Shown here in pieces: positions 6,810-10,957 of a stretch of DNA of 10,957 bases. Each line of letters opens with the position of its first letter. The first letter of the stretch is position 1. Made by a program: the position numbers and the translations under genes. A model generated the notes under the pieces. The model saw only the letters and a program-made list of their open reading frames with translations, made no database searches and was not told the origin of the DNA. Source of the DNA: JAKGBX01 sp965366835 (GTDB taxonomy: Bacteria > Pseudomonadota > Alphaproteobacteria > Rhodobacterales > Rhodobacteraceae); the NCBI GenBank assembly GCA_965366835.1, contig CBDUGF010000125.1, forward strand, positions 1-10,957. The letters are read 5' to 3'.

Positions 6810-8615
6810 GTGAGCAAACAGGCAAAGAACAGGGCATTCGCCGGGGCGGTCTCGGCGTTTCTGGGTTGGACGCTGGTCTGGCCCTCGGCGGCGGCGGAGC
6901 TGCGCCGGTTCGATGTGTCCGGAGGCGATGCCGATCTGCGCGAGGCGCTGATGGCGGCCTCGCTCGTTGCCGACACCGGGCAAAAACCGGATGCCACACC
7001 ACGCACCATCGTGGCCGCGGCCCAGGCCGATTACGGGCGCCTGTTGCGGGTGCTTTATGCCAACGGATATTACAGCGGCGTGATCCGGATCGAGCTTGAC
7101 GGGCGTGAAGCCTCGGAAATGCCGGCCTTTTCGCTGCCCGGGCGGATCAACGCCATGACGATCCGCATCGATCCGGGGCCGCCATTTCGCTTCGGCGCTG
7201 CCGAGGTCGCGCCGCTGCCGCCCAATGCGCGCCCGCCCGACGCGTTCCGGCGCGGCGAGATCGCGCGCAGCACGGTGCTTCAGGAGACGGTGGACAGCGC
7301 GGTCGAGGATTGGCGCGCTGTCGGCCATGCCAAGGTGCGCCTGCGCGATCAGGAGCTCAAGGCCAACCACGCCGCGCGCACGCTTGCGGCCCGCTTCCGC
7401 TTCTCTCCCGGCCCGCTGGTGCGTTTTGGCGAGCTGCGCCAGATGACCCCGAGCGCGGTGCGCGCCGAGCGGATCCAGCGCATCGCCGGGCTGCCCACCG
7501 GGCAGGTGTTCTCGCCCGACGAGAAAGACGCCGCCGCCAAGCGCCTGCGCCGCACCGGCGCGTTTTCGTCGGTCGCCCTGTCGGAGGCCGAAACGCTCGG
7601 CCCGGGCGACCGCATGGATATCGAGCTGGAGCTGGTCGACGAGAAGCCGCGCCGCTTCGGCTTCGGCGCCGAGATCGCCTCGCTCGAAGGGCTGACGCTG
7701 TCGGGGTTCTGGCTGCATCGCAACCTGTTCGGCGGCGCCGAGCGGTTTCGCATCGAGGGCGAGGTGGCCGGGATCGCCGGGCAAAGCGGCGGCATAGACT
7801 ATGGCATCGACGCGCGGCTCGACATTCCGGCGGCGTTTCGCAGCGATATCGACGCTTTCGTTTTCGCCAACGTTTCTTACGAGGACGAGCCGACCTATCG
7901 CTCGTGGCAATCGAGCATCGGCGCCGGCGTGTTGCGGACCTTTTCCGACACGCTCACCGTCGAGCTCGGCCTCGGCCTGCGCTATTCCGAGACCAGCGAC
8001 GCCTTCGGCAAGCGCCAGTTCTTCCTGGTGACCATGCCCAGCGAGGCCATCTGGGACAAGCGCGATGACAAGCTGAACCCGACGTCAGGCTTCTATCTCA
8101 AGGCCCGCGCGACCCCGTTTGCAGATTTCGACAGGGGCGGCGGCGGGTTGCGCTTTCATGCCGATGGCCGGGCCTATCGCAGCCTCGATGACGATCAGAA
8201 ATTCGTGCTCGCCGGGCGGCTGCAGCTCGGTTCGGTGATGGGCGCGAGCCTGGCCAACCTGCCGCCCGATTTCCTGTTCTACTCAGGCGGCGGCGGCACC
8301 GTGCGCGGCCAGCCCTATCAATCGCTGGGCGTCGATCTGGGCGGCGGCCAGCGCACCGGCGGCAAGGCGTTCTTCGGTGCCTCGAGCGAATTGCGGGCGC
8401 GCGTCACCGACAAGATCGGCGTCGTCGGTTTCGTCGATGCCGGGTATATCGGCGCCAACGGCTTTTCCGACAGCGGCGACTGGCACGCCGGGGCCGGGCT
8501 GGGGCTGCGCTATGATACCGGGATCGGGCCGCTCAGGCTCGATGTGGCGGCGCCGATCAGCGGCTCGACCGGCGATGGCGTGCAGATCTATATCGGCATA
8601 GGACAGGCGTTTTGA
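6810..8615 (+). CDS. tamA: TamA, Omp85-family outer membrane assembly protein, 601 aa
   Basis: This is the outer-membrane partner of the translocation and assembly module, which helps insert outer-membrane proteins such as autotransporters. With TamB it may also take part in lipid transport between the membranes. Residues 1-29 form a signal peptide with basic start KQAKNR, a hydrophobic core and SAAA|E as the likely cleavage site. Periplasmic POTRA-like segments fill about 30-280; the last has GLPTGQVFSPDEKDAAAKRL then GAFSSVAL, typical of a final POTRA. The beta-barrel starts near RRFGFGAEIASLEGLTLSG (about residue 288) and ends in GIGQAF with a terminal Phe, the usual barrel signature. VRGQPYQ (498-504) is the loop-6 VRG motif of the Omp85 family. 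The start codon is GTG; no in-frame ATG fits, and the reading frame begins right at the signal peptide. The gene overlaps tamB by 4 nt. BamA is excluded by having too few POTRA domains and by the TamB neighbour. Confidence 0.93.
   Translation: MSKQAKNRAFAGAVSAFLGWTLVWPSAAAELRRFDVSGGDADLREALMAASLVADTGQKPDATPRTIVAAAQADYGRLLRVLYANGYYSGVIRIELDGREASEMPAFSLPGRINAMTIRIDPGPPFRFGAAEVAPLPPNARPPDAFRRGEIARSTVLQETVDSAVEDWRAVGHAKVRLRDQELKANHAARTLAARFRFSPGPLVRFGELRQMTPSAVRAERIQRIAGLPTGQVFSPDEKDAAAKRLRRTGAFSSVALSEAETLGPGDRMDIELELVDEKPRRFGFGAEIASLEGLTLSGFWLHRNLFGGAERFRIEGEVAGIAGQSGGIDYGIDARLDIPAAFRSDIDAFVFANVSYEDEPTYRSWQSSIGAGVLRTFSDTLTVELGLGLRYSETSDAFGKRQFFLVTMPSEAIWDKRDDKLNPTSGFYLKARATPFADFDRGGGGLRFHADGRAYRSLDDDQKFVLAGRLQLGSVMGASLANLPPDFLFYSGGGGTVRGQPYQSLGVDLGGGQRTGGKAFFGASSELRARVTDKIGVVGFVDAGYIGANGFSDSGDWHAGAGLGLRYDTGIGPLRLDVAAPISGSTGDGVQIYIGIGQAF
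8600..8603 (+). promoter_or_regulatory. Ribosome binding site AGGA for tamB
   Basis: AGGA lies inside the end of tamA, 8 nt before the TTG codon at 8612. It is the reason for choosing TTG as the tamB start. The stop of tamA and the start of tamB share TTGA, an arrangement typical of translational coupling. Confidence 0.65.
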
Positions 8616-10957
8616 AGCGGCTCCTGCTCTGTCTCGCGGCGCTTTTCGCGCTGGCGCTGGCGGCGGGTGCCATCGCCCAGACCGCCGAGGAGGATCGCGG
8701 CTATCTCCAGGCGTTTCTCGAGGACAATCTCTCCGGAGCCGGGCGGCAGGTGCGCATCACCGGTTTCGAGGGCGCGCTAAGCAGCCGCGCCACCATCGAC
8801 GAGCTGACAGTCGCCGACGACACCGGCGTCTGGATCACCCTGCGCAAGATCACGCTCGACTGGAACCGTTCGGCGCTGCTGCGCGGCAATCTCGACATCA
8901 CCGAGCTTTCGGCCGAGGAAATCGAGCTGCCGCGCGCGCCGCAATTGGGCGGCGGCGATGTGCCGTCGCCCGAAGCGTTGGGCTTTGCGCTGCCCGATCT
9001 GCCGGTGTCGGTCAGGATCGGCACGCTCAAGGTCGGCAAGGTCGCGCTCGGCGAGGCGCTGTTCGGCGCCGCGGCGGTGATCTCGCTGCAAGGGTCGGCG
9101 GAACTCGACGGCGGGGCCGGAAAGGCGACGCTGGCGATCAAGCGGATCGACGGCACCGAGGGCGCGCTGACGCTCGCCGGCACCTATGCCAACGCGACCC
9201 GGTTTCTCGATCTCGCGCTCGAGCTTTCAGAGCCGGAAAACGGCATCGCTGCCAACCTGATCGGGCTGCCCGGCACGCCCTCGGTCGATCTTGCGATCAA
9301 GGGCGCCGGGCCGCTCGATGATTTCGCCGCCGATATCACCCTGGCGACCGACGAGACGCCGCGCCTGACCGGCAAGGTGACGCTGAAAGGCGGGCCATCC
9401 GAGACCGAGGACGGCGGCCCGGATTTTCGCGCCTTCAGTGCCGATCTGGGCGGCGACATCGCGCCGTTGTTCCTGCCGGAGTACCGCGCCTTTTTCGGCC
9501 CCGATATCCGGCTCAAGCTCACTGGCGCGCGCCACGAGGACGGCCGCCTCAATCTCGACAACCTGGTGCTGACCACCGATGCGCTGCGGCTGGCGGGCAA
9601 GCTCGAGCTTGGCGCCGATTACTGGCCGGCCGCGTTTGCGCTGACCGGGCAGATCGCCGATCAGAGCGGCGCACCGGTGCTGCTGCCGCTGCCTGGCGCC
9701 GAGACACGGATCGCGGGGGCGCGGCTCAAGCTCGAGTATGACCACGCGGTGGGCGATAGCTGGCGCGCCGAGGTTGCGGTGCAGGCGCTGGAACGCGACG
9801 AGGTCTCGATTTCCCAGCTGCGCCTCACCGGCTCGGGCAGCCTGCAACAGGGCGATGGCAGCGCCATCGGCCAGCTGCGCGGCAATGCCACCTATGCCGC
9901 ACTCGCCATTGCGCCCAGCGATCCGGCCCTGGCGGCGGCGATCGGCCCGCGGCTCACCGGGGGTATGCAATTCACCTGGACCGAGGGCGCGCCGCTGTTG
10001 CTCTCCGATCTGGTGGTCAGCGGCGAGGATTACGGGCTGAGCGGGCGGGTCACGCTGAAAGGGCTGAGCGATCAGCTCAACCTCTCGGCCGAGGGCGAGC
10101 TCACGCTCACCGCCAAGGATCTGTCGCGCTTTGCCGCGCTGAGCGGGCTGGCGGTGGAGGGCGGTGCGGTGCTCGCGGCGGAGGGCGAGATCTTCCCGCT
10201 GTCGGGCATCTTCTTCGCCACCGCCAAGGGCACCGGCAGCGAGCTGCGCATCGGCCAGCCGCGCATCGATCCGCTGCTCAACGGTGAAAGCCGCCTCGAT
10301 CTCGAGGTGCGGCGCAACGAGGCCGGCACCACGATCGAGCGGTTCGACATTGCCAACGACCATCTCGGCGCGTCGATCACCGGCACCTTGTCGAGCGAGC
10401 GCAGCGCGCTGACGCTCGACGCCAGGATCACCGATACGGCGCGGATTTCGGGCGGACTCTCCGGCGCGGCGACGCTGGCGGGCACGCTGCGCCAGACCGG
10501 TGCGGATTGGGCGGTGGACCTGCAAGCCAGCGGGCCGGGCAGCGCGCGCGCCACCACCGAAGGCGTGGTGGTCACGCTTGCCAAGGGCGAGATCGCCCGG
10601 ATCAGCGGCCGGGTCGACGCCGCTGCCGAGACGCTGGCGCCATATTCGGAGCTTGCCGGGCGGCGCCTGTCAGGCGCGGCGCAGGCCAGTGTCGAGGGCT
10701 GGCTCGATCCGCGCAACGGCGCCTTCGAGGCGGCGCTCGACGCCAATGCACAGAGCCTCGGCTTCGGGGTGCAGATCGCCGAGCCGCTGCTGCGTGGCAA
10801 CGCGGCGCTTACCGGCACGCTCAAGCGCGGCCCCGGCGGCGTTGTCACCGCCGATCGTGTCGAACTGGTCACGCCGCAAGGCCGCGCCCTGATCACCGGC
10901 ACAGTGAGCGAAGACCGCACCGTGCTCGACTTTGATGCATCTTTGCGCGATCTCGGC
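8612..10957 (+). CDS. tamB: TamB, inner-membrane-anchored translocation and assembly protein (partial, 782 codons, C-terminus beyond window)
   Basis: TamB is anchored in the inner membrane and spans the periplasm as a long beta-helical structure, docking on TamA through its C-terminal DUF490 domain. The frame is open from 8612 to the window end without a stop. The start is TTG, giving KRLLLCLAALFALALAAGAI, a basic-hydrophobic N-terminal anchor. The next segments are family hallmarks: GYLQAFLEDNLSGAGRQVRI, GFEGALSSRATIDELTVAD and ITLDWNRSALLRGNLDI. The rest is low-cysteine, alternating hydrophobic/polar sequence with recurring units such as LTGSGSL, RLTGKVTLKGG and ALITGTVSEDR, as expected for a beta-taco or beta-helix. 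TamB proteins usually run to about 1200-1500 residues, so a third or more, including DUF490, lies outside. No ATG start is available near the beginning of the frame, so a start-codon search limited to ATG would miss this gene. Identity is firm from the sequence and from adjacency to tamA. Confidence 0.93.
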   Translation, partial: MKRLLLCLAALFALALAAGAIAQTAEEDRGYLQAFLEDNLSGAGRQVRITGFEGALSSRATIDELTVADDTGVWITLRKITLDWNRSALLRGNLDITELSAEEIELPRAPQLGGGDVPSPEALGFALPDLPVSVRIGTLKVGKVALGEALFGAAAVISLQGSAELDGGAGKATLAIKRIDGTEGALTLAGTYANATRFLDLALELSEPENGIAANLIGLPGTPSVDLAIKGAGPLDDFAADITLATDETPRLTGKVTLKGGPSETEDGGPDFRAFSADLGGDIAPLFLPEYRAFFGPDIRLKLTGARHEDGRLNLDNLVLTTDALRLAGKLELGADYWPAAFALTGQIADQSGAPVLLPLPGAETRIAGARLKLEYDHAVGDSWRAEVAVQALERDEVSISQLRLTGSGSLQQGDGSAIGQLRGNATYAALAIAPSDPALAAAIGPRLTGGMQFTWTEGAPLLLSDLVVSGEDYGLSGRVTLKGLSDQLNLSAEGELTLTAKDLSRFAALSGLAVEGGAVLAAEGEIFPLSGIFFATAKGTGSELRIGQPRIDPLLNGESRLDLEVRRNEAGTTIERFDIANDHLGASITGTLSSERSALTLDARITDTARISGGLSGAATLAGTLRQTGADWAVDLQASGPGSARATTEGVVVTLAKGEIARISGRVDAAAETLAPYSELAGRRLSGAAQASVEGWLDPRNGAFEAALDANAQSLGFGVQIAEPLLRGNAALTGTLKRGPGGVVTADRVELVTPQGRALITGTVSEDRTVLDFDASLRDLG

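Noticed and set aside
6613..6813. 66-codon open frame between the dehalogenase and tamA, ending in an overlap with the tamA GTG
   Set aside because: It starts with TTG inside the stem-loop, has no ribosome site, low-complexity Arg/Pro-rich content and no family resemblance. The overlap with GTG is probably chance.

Overview
The window is GC-rich with strongly G/C-biased third codon positions and long non-coding antisense open frames. It carries an adjacent tamA-tamB pair. Together these suggest an alphaproteobacterium, and the gene families would fit a marine or soil Rhodobacterales- or Rhizobiales-type organism. The lineage is inferred from gene content; no RNA gene or other marker is present.

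Layout. Three genes lie on the minus strand at the left. Read in their own direction they are a malonyl-CoA decarboxylase (3169-1940), a small cupin closely resembling the manganese cupin hydroxynitrile lyase GtHNL (1905-1504), and a DUF2235 alpha/beta-hydrolase (1385-45). A 202-bp divergent intergenic region (3170-3371) holds a short operator-like palindrome. On the plus strand a 1070-residue protein (3372-6584) dominates the window. It is a cytoplasmic, corrinoid-type reductive dehalogenase fused to a complete phthalate-dioxygenase-reductase-like electron-transfer module. A stem-loop follows its stop codon. Then come tamA (6810-8615, GTG start) and tamB (8612 to the window end, TTG start, overlapping the tamA stop by 4 nt and truncated by the window edge).

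How the genes work together. TamA and TamB form the translocation and assembly module linking the inner and outer membranes and are almost certainly co-translated. The dehalogenase appears self-contained: it has its own corrinoid domain, two [4Fe-4S] clusters, a flavin domain, an NAD(P)H domain and a [2Fe-2S] domain. It lacks a Tat signal, and no RdhB membrane anchor gene lies next to it. It therefore belongs to the catabolic, oxygen-tolerant type (BhbA / NpRdhA-like) rather than the respiratory type. The minus-strand genes are probably metabolic (malonyl-CoA) and accessory; any link to the dehalogenase is only positional.

The most interesting item is the self-sufficient reductive dehalogenase, including its visible internal duplication and a rare-codon patch at the fusion junction. 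The second is the cupin that keeps the complete GtHNL active-site pattern. No tRNA, rRNA, CRISPR array, insertion sequence or phage gene was seen.
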